This document shows positions 9,226 to 17,647 of a stretch of 64,000 nt of DNA, piece by piece. The position numbers and the translations under genes were made by a program. The DNA comes from Mangrovimicrobium sediminis (lineage in GTDB: Bacteria; Pseudomonadota; Gammaproteobacteria; Pseudomonadales; Halieaceae): contig NZ_SRLE01000006.1 in assembly GCF_004745945.1 (NCBI RefSeq), positions 62,001 through 126,000 of the forward strand, written 5' to 3'. Position 1 is the first letter of the stretch, and each line of letters opens with the position of its first letter. Below the pieces are notes generated by a model, which searched no databases, had not been told where the DNA came from, and worked only from the letters and a program-made list of their open reading frames with translations.

Positions 9226-10482
9226 TCAGAGGAGTCCAAATACGCCGAGCAGTTTGACGCCACCCAGCGCGAGCGTCACACCCACGACCAGCGCCCCCGC
9301 CAGGTTACTCGGCAGCCTGTTGCGGTACTCGCCGAGCACATCCCTGCGATTCATCAGAGCGATAAGAAACAGCGCGCAGCCTGGCAGTAACAGGCCGTTG
9401 GCTGCCTGGGCAAACAGGATCGCGGCAACCGGGCTGCTGCCAAGCATCGCGAACAGCACACCAACCGCCAGCACACTCCCCCAGACGCAGCGAAAACGTG
9501 TGTTGTTGAGTTCCGTCGACCAGCCGAGGGCGCCACAAACCGCAAACGCCGCCGCCAGCGGCGCGGTAACAGCGCTACTCAGGCCCGCGGCGAACAGCCC
9601 GAGCGCAAACAGGTAGCGTGCCGCAGAACCCACCAGGGGTTCCAGTTGCCGCGCCATCGTCGCCGCGGTCACTTCCGCACCCGAAGCAAAAAAAGCCGCG
9701 GACGCGGCCCCCATCACGGCCAGGGTCACCAGGCCGCCCAGCCCGATAGACAGGCCGCTATCCAGGCGAATGGAACGCAGGGCCGCATCGCGATCATCGG
9801 TGCAGCGCCAGTGCGTGGCAACGGCGCTCGCGTGCAAGAACAGGTTATAGGGCACGACGGTCGTGCCGATCAGCGCCAGGACGGTGAGGATCGACCCTTG
9901 GGGAAGACGGGGGTTGGCGAGTGCGCCAACAATTGCCGACAGGTCTGGACGCAGCAGGAGGAAGGTCGCAATAAACATCGCGCTCATCAGCAGGACCAGC
10001 ACCACGAGAGCGCGCTCGATATGGCGGTAACCGCCGGCGCCCAACAGCATCGCGGCGATGATACCGACCAGCAGCACCCACCAGTGCGCATCGAGGGCAA
10101 CCAGTCCCTGCAGTCCCATCGCCGCGCCGGTGAGGTTCCCGGCCTGGTAGGCTGCATTACCCACGCCAAGGGTAAGCACAACCATGGCCATTGCGGGAAA
10201 TGCGAGCCAGCTACCGGCAAATGCACGGCGCAGCGCCTCAGCCAGTCCGCCGCCGGTCACCAGGGCCAGGCGCGCCGCCATTTCCTGCAACACGATGGTT
10301 GCCAACACGGAAAACAACAACGCCCACACCAGCGCATAGCCGTAGTGGGCGCCAGCCACACTCGCGGTGGTGACTGTTCCCGGGCCGATAAAGGCCGCTG
10401 TTACCAGCAGCCCCGGCCCCATGCGGCGCTGCCTGGCGCCGTCGCCTGCGCTGGATTCCAGATCGCCAGTGCTAGATTTCAA
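9226..10482 (-). CDS. NRAMP-family transporter lacking canonical metal-site residues
   Basis: A 418-residue inner-membrane protein with about 11 helices and the NRAMP fold signature. The helix-1 motif that is normally DPGN reads GPGT (residues 33-36). The helix-6 motif that normally contains MPH reads VPYNLFLH (210-217). The residues that bind Mn/Fe in classical members (Asp, Asn, Met) are therefore missing, so the substrate may differ from a transition metal. The gene is last in the YtrA-type operon, and the TTG start at 10482 overlaps the permease gene by 11 bases. The alternative ATG at 10422 would remove 20 residues, including positive charges expected on the inside. Family membership is firm; the transported ion is unknown. 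Confidence 0.82.
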   Translation of the reverse strand: MKSSTGDLESSAGDGARQRRMGPGLLVTAAFIGPGTVTTASVAGAHYGYALVWALLFSVLATIVLQEMAARLALVTGGGLAEALRRAFAGSWLAFPAMAMVVLTLGVGNAAYQAGNLTGAAMGLQGLVALDAHWWVLLVGIIAAMLLGAGGYRHIERALVVLVLLMSAMFIATFLLLRPDLSAIVGALANPRLPQGSILTVLALIGTTVVPYNLFLHASAVATHWRCTDDRDAALRSIRLDSGLSIGLGGLVTLAVMGAASAAFFASGAEVTAATMARQLEPLVGSAARYLFALGLFAAGLSSAVTAPLAAAFAVCGALGWSTELNNTRFRCVWGSVLAVGVLFAMLGSSPVAAILFAQAANGLLLPGCALFLIALMNRRDVLGEYRNRLPSNLAGALVVGVTLALGGVKLLGVFGLL

Positions 10483-11560
10483 AACGATAGCGTCGCAAAT
10501 ACACTGCCCCGGCCAGCGTTGCCGCTGCGAATACCAGGCCCAGCACCAGGCTCAGCCAGCCCGGCCCCGCCTGAACACCCATGCTGAACCAGAACTCTTC
10601 CGGGCTGTTGCCACCGATAAAATAGGGCAAGTGGTTCTTGACAGCGTCCTCGACAAAATCTGTGCCGAAGATAATCTGCTCGCCCGCCAATAGCACAAGC
10701 ATGGGGACAATAGCGGCGAAAGAAGGCGTCCGTTTGGCCCAGCTGGAAGCCAGCAGCAGCCAGCCATAGGTGGGTACGATCCACAGCGCCGTCATCACCC
10801 AGCCACCCACTTCACGGGCGAACAGTTCAAACATCTGGACGTTGGCGAGCACTTCGACAAACGGATCCGCGCCAAGTCTCCACACCATCAACATCGATAG
10901 CAGGAGCAGCAAAAACTGCAGGAGCAAGGAGATCCCAATATAGATTGCCGGGGCCACGATCAGCGCGACACCCAGGCGGGTGAGCACCTCTTCCCATTCG
11001 GAGACCGGCATGGACTTCCAGAAAAGAATGCTGCGGTCCTTGCGATCGTTGTACATCGAACCCAGCAAGTAATTGACGGTAACGATGATCAGGATAACCA
11101 TCAGCAGCAGGTGCGGCACTGCCAGCAAGGGGTTCAGGCTACCGGCCACCTCGGGTTCATAACTCTTTTCGCTATCGCTGCGCTCGGGTTCAAAGCGCCA
11201 CTCGCGGGAAAAGTTCCAGCTTTCTTCGGGCAACGCGCTGTCGGCAGGCACGGACTGAACATCCAGCGCGCCATCGGGATCAGGTGCTCCAGGCGGCAGC
11301 GGCGCCTCGGGCAGCCCGCCCGCGCTATCGTCCTCCACGTTGATGACGATCGCGGGATGCACATCCAGGTCCTGCAGGACGACCATTTCCCATACGCCGC
11401 CACTGAACGCCGCGATGCGGGCACCAAACACCACGCCGAGCAACATCAGGAACACGACAAGCCCCGCCGCGATCAAGGGGGTCCAGACCAGGGACAGGCG
11501 ATACTCCTGCAACTCGCGCATGACGAGCGTGAACACCCGCTGGTTCCGAGAGATAGCCAT
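10472..11560 (-). CDS. ABC transporter permease (ABC-2 type)
   Basis: A 362-residue membrane protein with a first helix at about residues 27-49. A large hydrophilic, acidic extracytoplasmic segment follows (about 50-135, rich in Pro and Glu), then a block of five to six further helices. It has the ABC-2 permease outline seen next to YtrA-type regulators. Its ATG at 11560 overlaps the ATPase stop (TGATG), showing translational coupling with the ATPase gene. It would form an exporter with that ATPase. The substrate is not recognisable. Confidence 0.82.
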   Translation of the reverse strand: MAISRNQRVFTLVMRELQEYRLSLVWTPLIAAGLVVFLMLLGVVFGARIAAFSGGVWEMVVLQDLDVHPAIVINVEDDSAGGLPEAPLPPGAPDPDGALDVQSVPADSALPEESWNFSREWRFEPERSDSEKSYEPEVAGSLNPLLAVPHLLLMVILIIVTVNYLLGSMYNDRKDRSILFWKSMPVSEWEEVLTRLGVALIVAPAIYIGISLLLQFLLLLLSMLMVWRLGADPFVEVLANVQMFELFAREVGGWVMTALWIVPTYGWLLLASSWAKRTPSFAAIVPMLVLLAGEQIIFGTDFVEDAVKNHLPYFIGGNSPEEFWFSMGVQAGPGWLSLVLGLVFAAATLAGAVYLRRYRFEI

Positions 11561-12414
11561 CAGTTGTCGCCCCCCATCATGGCCACGAACAGGTCCGACA
11601 CGGACGGTGTGCGCAACTCGCCCAGTGGCGCCAGCGCTTCGCGACTGACGCCTTCATAGATGACTGCCCGCCCGCCGAGAATTCCATGCGAACCCAGGTG
11701 GGGAATGGCGAGCGCCTTGCTGGCAGCCTCGCCGACGGCATTGAGCTGTACGAAGTTTTCCTCGATATCCAGCATCGAGCGCGACAGCACCAGTTTCCCG
11801 TGATTGATAAACATGACGTCGGTGAGGATGTGCTGCACCTCATCGACCTGGTGGGTGGAAATCACAATGGTACGATCCTGGTCGTAGTAGTCCGAAATCA
11901 GTTGTTCGTAGAAACGCTTGCGGAACAGCAGGTCCAGGCCCAGGGTGGGCTCGTCGAGCACCAGCAGGCGCGCGTCGATCGCCATCACCAGGGCAAGGTG
12001 GAGTTGCACCATCATGCCCTTGGACAGGTCGCGAATGCGCCGGCGCGGGCCGACCTCAGTGGACGCGAGAAAGTATTCGGCTTTCTCCCGGTCAAATTTC
12101 GGGTGTACGCCGCTGGCATAGTCCAGCAATTGCGCCACTCGCATCCAGCGCGGGAGAACGGCGGTGTCCGCGATAAAACACACGTCCTGCATCAGTTGCG
12201 AGCGCTGCGAACGCGGCGAATAACCGAGCACCTCGATCTCGCCATCGTAGCCGGACAGCCCCAGCAATGAGCGCAGCAGGGTCGTCTTGCCGGCGCCATT
12301 GGGCCCGATCAAGCCGACCACCGAGCCGGACGGTATGGCCAGGTCCACCCCGTCGAGCGCATGCTGGTCGCCGAAACGACGTGTCAGGTTCCTGGTTTTG
12401 ACGATAGTTTCCAT
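11560..12414 (-). CDS. ABC transporter ATP-binding protein
   Basis: A 284-residue ATPase with Walker A GPNGAGKTT near residues 38-46, signature DLSKGM, Walker B LLVLDEPTLGLD and a switch His in STHQVDE. It has the B4/DrrA-like single-domain layout that pairs with ABC-2 permeases. The start is the ATG at 12414, which overlaps the regulator stop as TGATG, so regulator, ATPase and permease are translated as a coupled set. The acidic tail after residue 215 is variable in this family. Confidence 0.9.
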   Translation of the reverse strand: METIVKTRNLTRRFGDQHALDGVDLAIPSGSVVGLIGPNGAGKTTLLRSLLGLSGYDGEIEVLGYSPRSQRSQLMQDVCFIADTAVLPRWMRVAQLLDYASGVHPKFDREKAEYFLASTEVGPRRRIRDLSKGMMVQLHLALVMAIDARLLVLDEPTLGLDLLFRKRFYEQLISDYYDQDRTIVISTHQVDEVQHILTDVMFINHGKLVLSRSMLDIEENFVQLNAVGEAASKALAIPHLGSHGILGGRAVIYEGVSREALAPLGELRTPSVSDLFVAMMGGDN

Positions 12415-12785
12415 CAAGCTTCCCCGCCTTCGCCCAGCAGGCGGTCCGCGACCTCGCGTACACTCATGCCGAGTACCTTGGCCCGCGCCACGAAGGCCGG
12501 GATCTCCTCCTCGATAAATTGCTGTTTCTCGTTGCTGGTCAGGGCGCCACTGGCGCCCTCGCGCACGAACATGCCCAGGCCGCGCCGTTTTTCCAGCAAA
12601 CCCTCATCGACCAGTTCCTGGTAAGCCTTGCCGACCGTCAGGTGGTTGATCTGGTAGTCGGAGGCAACCTGGCGCACCGAGGGTACCGCTTCGCCCTCCG
12701 GAAAGGTGCCATCCATGATCCGCTGGGCTACCAGATCGCGCAGCTGGCGATAGATAGGCTGTTTATCGTTCCATTCCACAGTCAC
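12414..12785 (-). CDS. GntR-family regulator, YtrA subfamily
   Basis: A 123-residue regulator with a GntR winged helix-turn-helix (about residues 8-75, including PSVRQVASDYQINHLTVGKAY) and only a short helical tail. That short effector region is typical of YtrA members that control ABC operons. The GTG at 12785 is chosen because GGAG lies 7 bases upstream and the frame then starts just before the helix-turn-helix domain. Longer in-frame starts run into the upstream GIN gene. It is coupled to the ATPase by TGATG and probably represses its own operon; a candidate operator lies upstream of the first gene at about 14199-14218. Confidence 0.88.
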   Translation of the reverse strand: MTVEWNDKQPIYRQLRDLVAQRIMDGTFPEGEAVPSVRQVASDYQINHLTVGKAYQELVDEGLLEKRRGLGMFVREGASGALTSNEKQQFIEEEIPAFVARAKVLGMSVREVADRLLGEGGEA

Positions 12786-12801
12786 GGACTGACTCCGGTT
12801 C

Positions 12802-13629
12802 TCAGCGGCGGCGGTTAAGATCGCCGGAGCCCAGGATTGAGCTGTCGATCTTGGGATCGCCGGAGTAAAAAATGTCGCCGCTTCCGATAATGGCAACATC
12901 GAGGAATTCCACTTCGCCGACTGCGGCGTCGCCCGAACCTATGAGGCTGATATCAGCCTTCAGGGCAGACAGGGCAGAGAGGTCGATGGAGCCCCCGCCG
13001 ACGATGCGCAGGTCGATAGAGTCGGCTGTTACAAGGCCCTTCTCAATGCTGATGTCACCAGAGCCGGTGATAGTCGACTCCACCACCTCGGTTTCGGTCT
13101 TCCCCAGCGCAATGTCGCCGGAGCCGGAGACCAGCATTTCGATAGTAGGCGCATTGACGTCAGCCACCTGGATGTCACCGGAGCCAGCGATACGCAGGAC
13201 CAGGGATTGTGCAGTCACCGAGAACGCCTTGACGTCTCCCGAACCATCGACGTGTATGCCCAGCTCATGCACCGCCATGGGCTTGAGGAATACATCCCCG
13301 CTCCCGGCGAGGCGCAGGTCGGTCAGGTCAGGCAGCGTAAGTTTGTATTTGACGTCGGCAAAGCTCTGGTTGGGATAGCTGGCTGAATCGCCCAGGAACA
13401 GGGTATTGCCGCGCACATAAAAAGGCTCTTTCTCGAGCGCTTTCTGCGGCCCACGGACGAAAAGTTCGCGCTCGTCGCCCTGTGAAATTTCTACTTCGAC
13501 GCTGCCGAATACGCGTACCTCGCTTACGTCGAGGTCCTTCACATGAAGGGTCTCCGCCTGCGCACCGACACCACACATCAGCCAGAAAGACCCGGCGAGC
13601 CATACCTGTGCGACAAATAGCTTGTTCAT
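12802..13629 (-). CDS. Secreted GIN-domain (DUF2807) protein
   Basis: A 275-residue protein with a signal peptide (cleavage after about AQA25). It is a long beta-helix-like series of repeats marked by recurring GSGD motifs (at least eight visible). This is the head GIN domain found in many envelope proteins of unknown function. It is probably periplasmic or surface-exposed, and no catalytic residues are apparent. It sits between two small membrane proteins and the YtrA regulator in a tightly spaced operon, which suggests an envelope-related role for the whole operon. Confidence 0.85.
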   Translation of the reverse strand: MNKLFVAQVWLAGSFWLMCGVGAQAETLHVKDLDVSEVRVFGSVEVEISQGDERELFVRGPQKALEKEPFYVRGNTLFLGDSASYPNQSFADVKYKLTLPDLTDLRLAGSGDVFLKPMAVHELGIHVDGSGDVKAFSVTAQSLVLRIAGSGDIQVADVNAPTIEMLVSGSGDIALGKTETEVVESTITGSGDISIEKGLVTADSIDLRIVGGGSIDLSALSALKADISLIGSGDAAVGEVEFLDVAIIGSGDIFYSGDPKIDSSILGSGDLNRRR

Positions 13630-13641
13630 ACTGAATCCGTC

Positions 13642-13959
13642 CTAGCGGCCGCGGGGAATCTGTTCGCCGCGGCGCATCAACCAGTCGGCGACCAGGGCCG
13701 CCGGCACGAAAAATACCACCGTGAGTGCACCTATCCCAAGCGTGGAAAGCAACTGGTGCATGGAGAATGCGGGCTTGCCGCCGACGTGCAGCAGCGATGT
13801 CGACACACCGACCACCTCACCGCGGGCGAAGGCCAGGCATTCATCGACCTGGGCCAGCAGCAACTCGGCGGCACCCTCGAGCAGCGGGGCCGCATCCGCA
13901 CCTGCTGCCATGAGAATGGACAGCAGGCCGACCGCGGAGAGCTTCACTACAGCAGCCAT
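13642..13959 (-). CDS. Small membrane protein, unknown
   Basis: A 105-residue protein with an N-terminal signal or membrane segment (about 5-23) and a second helix (about 70-92) containing LGIGALTVVFFVPAALVADW. That second helix resembles the helix of the next upstream gene product (LGLGVVALACFIPAAAMVEAL). I do not recognise a family. It starts 3 bases after the upstream stop and lies 12 bases before the GIN gene, so it is surely co-transcribed. It may be a membrane partner of the GIN protein or the ABC permease, which is inference. Confidence 0.65.
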   Translation of the reverse strand: MAAVVKLSAVGLLSILMAAGADAAPLLEGAAELLLAQVDECLAFARGEVVGVSTSLLHVGGKPAFSMHQLLSTLGIGALTVVFFVPAALVADWLMRRGEQIPRGR

Positions 13960-13962
13960 TGC

Positions 13963-14160
13963 TCACATCCTCCGGCTGGTGTTGGAAGGTGACACCAGCG
14001 ACAGGGCTTCCACCATGGCTGCTGCCGGGATGAAACACGCCAGTGCGACAACGCCCAGACCCAGGACGCTCATCATGGCACAGACGAAAAACAGGCCCGC
14101 CTGCACCAACGCACGGTCGCTGCGGCGAGATAATACGGGTCTCCTTGGTTTGATGTACAT
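13963..14160 (-). CDS. Small membrane protein, unknown; first gene of the YtrA operon
   Basis: A 65-residue protein with a basic N-terminus and one long hydrophobic stretch (about residues 20-52) holding the LGLG...FIPAAAMV motif shared with its neighbour. The ATG at 14160 is preferred because GAGG and AGGG lie just upstream. An upstream extension to 14241 would translate through the AT-rich promoter and operator region. It has no recognised family. It is the leader gene of the seven-gene operon running down to the NRAMP-like gene. Confidence 0.6.
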   Translation of the reverse strand: MYIKPRRPVLSRRSDRALVQAGLFFVCAMMSVLGLGVVALACFIPAAAMVEALSLVSPSNTSRRM

Positions 14161-14198
14161 GGTCCCTACCTCATTGATCCAGAGGATCATTGCTCTAC

Positions 14199-14218
14199 TG
14201 TTATGCATAACTATAACA
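14199..14218 (-). promoter_or_regulatory. Candidate YtrA operator upstream of the seven-gene operon
   Basis: The arms TGTTAT and ATAACA, spaced by 8 bases, enclose or overlap a perfect 12-bp palindrome GTTATGCATAAC at 14200-14211. The site lies 39-58 bases upstream of the first ATG of the operon, in unusually AT-rich DNA, where a promoter-overlapping repressor site would be expected. Assignment to the GntR protein of this operon is inference. Confidence 0.5.
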
Positions 14219-14246
14219 CTAGATTTGTAGAACACAAGCACTCCTA

Positions 14247-14265
14247 AGAGAAAAATATTTTCTCT
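14247..14265. repeat. AT-rich perfect inverted repeat
   Basis: AGAGAAAA and TTTTCTCT are 8-bp arms around a 3-base centre, about 30 bases upstream of the candidate operator. It could be a second regulator site or bent promoter DNA. It is too weak thermodynamically to be a convincing terminator for der. Confidence 0.45.
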
Positions 14266-14293
14266 AGATAAATCAGATAGATACAGAAATGCC

Positions 14294-14310
14294 CGCCGGG
14301 GAGACCGGCG
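14294..14310 (-). terminator. Hairpin downstream of der
   Basis: CGCCGG and CCGGCG pair across a 5-base loop, 18 bases past the der stop. The following bases on the minus strand (GGCATTTCTG) hold only a short T run, so termination is plausible but weak. Confidence 0.4.
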
Positions 14311-14327
14311 AACGAGGTGTTATACTG

Positions 14328-15731
14328 CTACTTCTTTTTGGACTTTTTGACGTGCGCCATCATGCGGCGCTTGCGCTGCACCTGGCGCTGGGTGAGCTTG
14401 TTGCGCTTGTCCGCGTAGGGATTCTCGGCGGTGCGGAACTCGATGCGCACGGGCGTGCCGTGCAGCTCGAGTTCACGCCGATAGATCTTCTCCAGATAGC
14501 GCTGGTAGCTCGGGGGAACCTTGCCGGTCTGGTTGCCGTGGATGATGATCAGCGGCGGATTCTGGCCACCGGCGTGGGCGTAGCGCAACTTGATCCGACG
14601 GCCATTGACCATCGGCGGCGCGTGGTCCGCGACCGCGGACTCGAGGATACGGGTCAGCTGGTTGGTCGAGAGCTTGCGCGTGGCTGCGCGGTAAGCCGCA
14701 TCGATCGACTTGTACAGGTGACCCACCCCGGTGCCATGCAGGGCGGAGATATAGTGGATGTCCGCGTAGTCCGCAAACACCAGGCGGCGGCCGAGTTCGT
14801 TGCGAATCCAGTCGCGCTGTTCGGGCTCGATCCCGTCCCACTTGTTGACGGCCAGCACCAGGCCGCGACCAGCCTCGATACAATGACCCAGCAGGTGCAG
14901 GTCCTGGTCGACGATCCCCTCGTGGGCATCCATGACCAGTACCACGACATGGGCGTCATCGATGGCGCGCAGGGTTTTGACGATGGAAAACTTCTCGACC
15001 ACCTCGCGCACGTTCTTGCGCCGACGCACGCCCGCCGTGTCGATCAGGGTGTAGTCCTTCTCGCCGCGACAGTAGTTGATGTAGATGCTGTCGCGCGTGG
15101 TGCCCGGCTGGTCATACACCACCACCCGCTCCTCGCCAAGCAGGCGATTCACCAGCGTCGACTTGCCGACATTGGGCCGCCCGACCACCGCGACGCGAAT
15201 ACTGCCCGGCTGCTCTTCCAGCAGGTCGGGCTCCGGCTCATCGGGGAATGCGGCCAGCACCTGCCCGATCATGCTGCGTACACCGCGACCGTGACTGGCG
15301 GCGATGCCGAACATGGAATCGATACCCAGGCGATAAAAATCGCTCAGGGCAAGGGTTTCGTCGATGCCGTCGATCTTGTTGACGACCAGGTGGAACTGCT
15401 TGTTGCGCTGGCGCAGGTGTGCCGCCAGGGCTTCATCGGCGGCATTCAGCCCTTCGCGGGCATCCACCATGAACAGTACAGCGTCAGCTTCCTCGATGGC
15501 CTGCAGCGACTGCCCGGCCATGTGCGAGTCGATGCCCTCCTCCTCGCCGCTGATACCGCCGGTATCGATGACCACGAAAGTACGGCCTTCGAGGTTCGCC
15601 TCGCCGTACTTGCGGTCGCGGGTGAGGCCCGGATAGTCAGCAACCAGTGCATCACGGCTGCGCGTGAGCTGGTTGAAGAGGGTCGACTTGCCGACATTGG
15701 GGCGCCCCACCAGGGCGATGACCGGTAGCAT
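14328..15731 (-). CDS. der: Ribosome-assembly GTPase Der (EngA)
   Basis: A 467-residue GTPase with two G domains in tandem. Each has a [10 protein letters not shown]-loop (first near residues 8-16, second near 185), DTGG/DTAG switch motifs and NK(I/W)D specificity motifs. A KH-like C-terminal domain and a lysine-rich tail follow. It acts in 50S subunit maturation. The ATG at 15731 overlaps the bamB stop (TGATG). The bamB-der pairing behind yfgM and hisS is the standard gammaproteobacterial order. Confidence 0.98.
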   Translation of the reverse strand: MLPVIALVGRPNVGKSTLFNQLTRSRDALVADYPGLTRDRKYGEANLEGRTFVVIDTGGISGEEEGIDSHMAGQSLQAIEEADAVLFMVDAREGLNAADEALAAHLRQRNKQFHLVVNKIDGIDETLALSDFYRLGIDSMFGIAASHGRGVRSMIGQVLAAFPDEPEPDLLEEQPGSIRVAVVGRPNVGKSTLVNRLLGEERVVVYDQPGTTRDSIYINYCRGEKDYTLIDTAGVRRRKNVREVVEKFSIVKTLRAIDDAHVVVLVMDAHEGIVDQDLHLLGHCIEAGRGLVLAVNKWDGIEPEQRDWIRNELGRRLVFADYADIHYISALHGTGVGHLYKSIDAAYRAATRKLSTNQLTRILESAVADHAPPMVNGRRIKLRYAHAGGQNPPLIIIHGNQTGKVPPSYQRYLEKIYRRELELHGTPVRIEFRTAENPYADKRNKLTQRQVQRKRRMMAHVKKSKKK

Positions 15732-16906
15732 CAGCTGCGCGGTTCGACCTCGTAGGCAACCAGCTTGCCGCCGTTGCTGTAGACATAAAGGACATTGCCG
15801 TCGGAGAGCATGTCCGCCCTGGCGCCATCGCCGTCGACCCGCTCGCGCCCGGCGAACTGGCCGTCGACCTGGGACACCAGGTGCAGGTAGCCCTCGAAGT
15901 CCACCACCGCGACGTAGCTGCTCACCGGCGTGGGACGGGACAGGCCGCGATAGGCCAGCGCCGGCTGCTCCCAGCGAAGGCCCTGGCCGTTGCGGTAGTA
16001 GGCGCTCAGCGTGCCATTTTCATCGGCGACATACACATTGCCAAAGCCCTGGGACACGCCGGAGAACGACGAGACATCCTTCTGCCAGATTTTCCGCCCC
16101 GAGGAGACGTCGATAGCGACCACCCTGCCCTGGTAGCTGGCGGCGTAGAGTTCGCTGCCGACCAGCGCCATGGCGCCGTCCACATCGACGATGCGATCGA
16201 TCTCGGAACGCCCCTGGGCGATGGCCACACGCACTTCCCAGAGAATCCCGCCGGTGTCCATGTTGAAGGCCACCACGCGCCCGTTGGCGAAACCCGCATA
16301 GACGGTATTGCCGTTGACCAGGGGCACGCTGGTCCCGCGGATGGTAAGCACCGGGACGTCACTGTCGTAGGTCCACAGCCTGGCGCCGGTATCGAAGTCC
16401 AGCCCCTGCAGTTTGCCGTCGTAGGTCTGCACCACCACCACGCGACCATTGCTCTGCGGCGGCGCCAGCACCTCGCCCTGCAGTTCCGTACTCCACAGGA
16501 CGCTGCCGTCATCGGCGGAGAGTTTCAGCACCGAGCCGTCCGCGTTACCCACGAACAGCGCGTCGGCATACAGGCCAACCCCACCGGACAGGCCCATGTC
16601 CAGGTCGGCATCCCACAGCCGCTTGCCCTTCGCACGGCTGATCGCCTCGACTTCGCCGTCCGCGGAAGCGACATAGATGACGTCGCCGCCGATGACCGGC
16701 TGGATCTTGTAGAAGCCATCGCCCTGGCCGTCGCCGATGCCGGTCGACCAGAGCTTCTTGATGCGTACGGTCTCGTCGAAGTCCACGAGTTCGGCGGGCT
16801 CGGTAGGATCGTCGTCGTCCTTGCTGAACCAGCCACTGATCGTGCTGCAGCCGCCCAGGCTCAGCAGCAGGGCAAGCGCGGCGAGCCGCCGCAGGTACAG
16901 GGCCAT
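15731..16906 (-). CDS. bamB: Outer-membrane assembly lipoprotein BamB
   Basis: A 391-residue lipoprotein with lipobox LGGC (Cys20) followed by an eight-bladed PQQ-like beta-propeller, with repeated blade motifs such as G..LW..D and [13 protein letters not shown]. It is the scaffold subunit of the BAM complex that inserts beta-barrel proteins into the outer membrane. I prefer the ATG at 16906 (TGATG overlap with the yfgM stop) over the GTG one codon earlier. It is coupled to der downstream. Confidence 0.97.
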   Translation of the reverse strand: MALYLRRLAALALLLSLGGCSTISGWFSKDDDDPTEPAELVDFDETVRIKKLWSTGIGDGQGDGFYKIQPVIGGDVIYVASADGEVEAISRAKGKRLWDADLDMGLSGGVGLYADALFVGNADGSVLKLSADDGSVLWSTELQGEVLAPPQSNGRVVVVQTYDGKLQGLDFDTGARLWTYDSDVPVLTIRGTSVPLVNGNTVYAGFANGRVVAFNMDTGGILWEVRVAIAQGRSEIDRIVDVDGAMALVGSELYAASYQGRVVAIDVSSGRKIWQKDVSSFSGVSQGFGNVYVADENGTLSAYYRNGQGLRWEQPALAYRGLSRPTPVSSYVAVVDFEGYLHLVSQVDGQFAGRERVDGDGARADMLSDGNVLYVYSNGGKLVAYEVEPRS

Positions 16907-17625
16907 CACTCGGAGTCCTCCGTCAGTTCGTCTTCAAGCACCGGCGGCGCTGCGACAGGCTCAACGCCATCGACGGAACGCGGTGCCTGTGGTGTCAGGC
17001 TCTGCAGTTTTTCCTGCAGCAGGGCGACGTTCACCGGCTCGCCGCCGCTGCCGGCCTGCATCAGCGCCGCGCCGTAGGCGGCCCGCGCCTCGTCGCGACG
17101 ATCCTGCAACAGCAGGATATCGCCGCGCGCCATCTGGTAGGCGGCGGCAAACCCGCCGGGATCGGCACCGCCGAGAATTTCCAGGGCCTGCGCCGCGTCA
17201 CCGGCGGAGGCGACCACGCGAGCCAGGCGCAGCTGCGCAACCTGGTAGGTCTCCGACCCCTTTGCCGCCTTGGTCAGCACCCAGCGCAGCTCTTCTTCCG
17301 CCTGCGGCAGCTCGCCCTTGATTACGTGCAGGCGCGCCAGGTGCAGCGCGGCGAACTCGGCGTAGGCGGTACCGGGGTGCTCGCGCTTGAGCTCGCCCGC
17401 CGCAGCCATGGCGGCCTCGGTATCGTCCGTGGAGAGGCTCTGCAGCAGGGCCTGGTAGCGGGTGGAGGCGTTGACCGACTGGTCCTCGCGATACGTCTGC
17501 CAGCCCTGCCAGCCAAAGGCCACGGCCAGGGCGAAGATTATCGCGGTGATCGTCGAGCGGCCGTTTTCGTCCCACCAGCGCTTGAGTGCCTCGACCTGTT
17601 CTTCTTCGCTGCGGTATGTGTCCAA
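16906..17625 (-). CDS. YfgM-family periplasmic TPR protein
   Basis: A 239-residue protein with a short cytoplasmic N-terminus (EEEQVEALKRWWDENG), one membrane helix (about 23-42) and a TPR-rich periplasmic domain, as in YfgM. YfgM is an ancillary SecYEG partner that works with periplasmic chaperones. The start codon is TTG at 17625, giving the N-terminus normal for the family. It lies between hisS and bamB as in other gammaproteobacteria. Confidence 0.93.
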   Translation of the reverse strand: MDTYRSEEEQVEALKRWWDENGRSTITAIIFALAVAFGWQGWQTYREDQSVNASTRYQALLQSLSTDDTEAAMAAAGELKREHPGTAYAEFAALHLARLHVIKGELPQAEEELRWVLTKAAKGSETYQVAQLRLARVVASAGDAAQALEILGGADPGGFAAAYQMARGDILLLQDRRDEARAAYGAALMQAGSGGEPVNVALLQEKLQSLTPQAPRSVDGVEPVAAPPVLEDELTEDSE

Positions 17626-17647
17626 CGCTTGTATTCCTCTTACCTGT

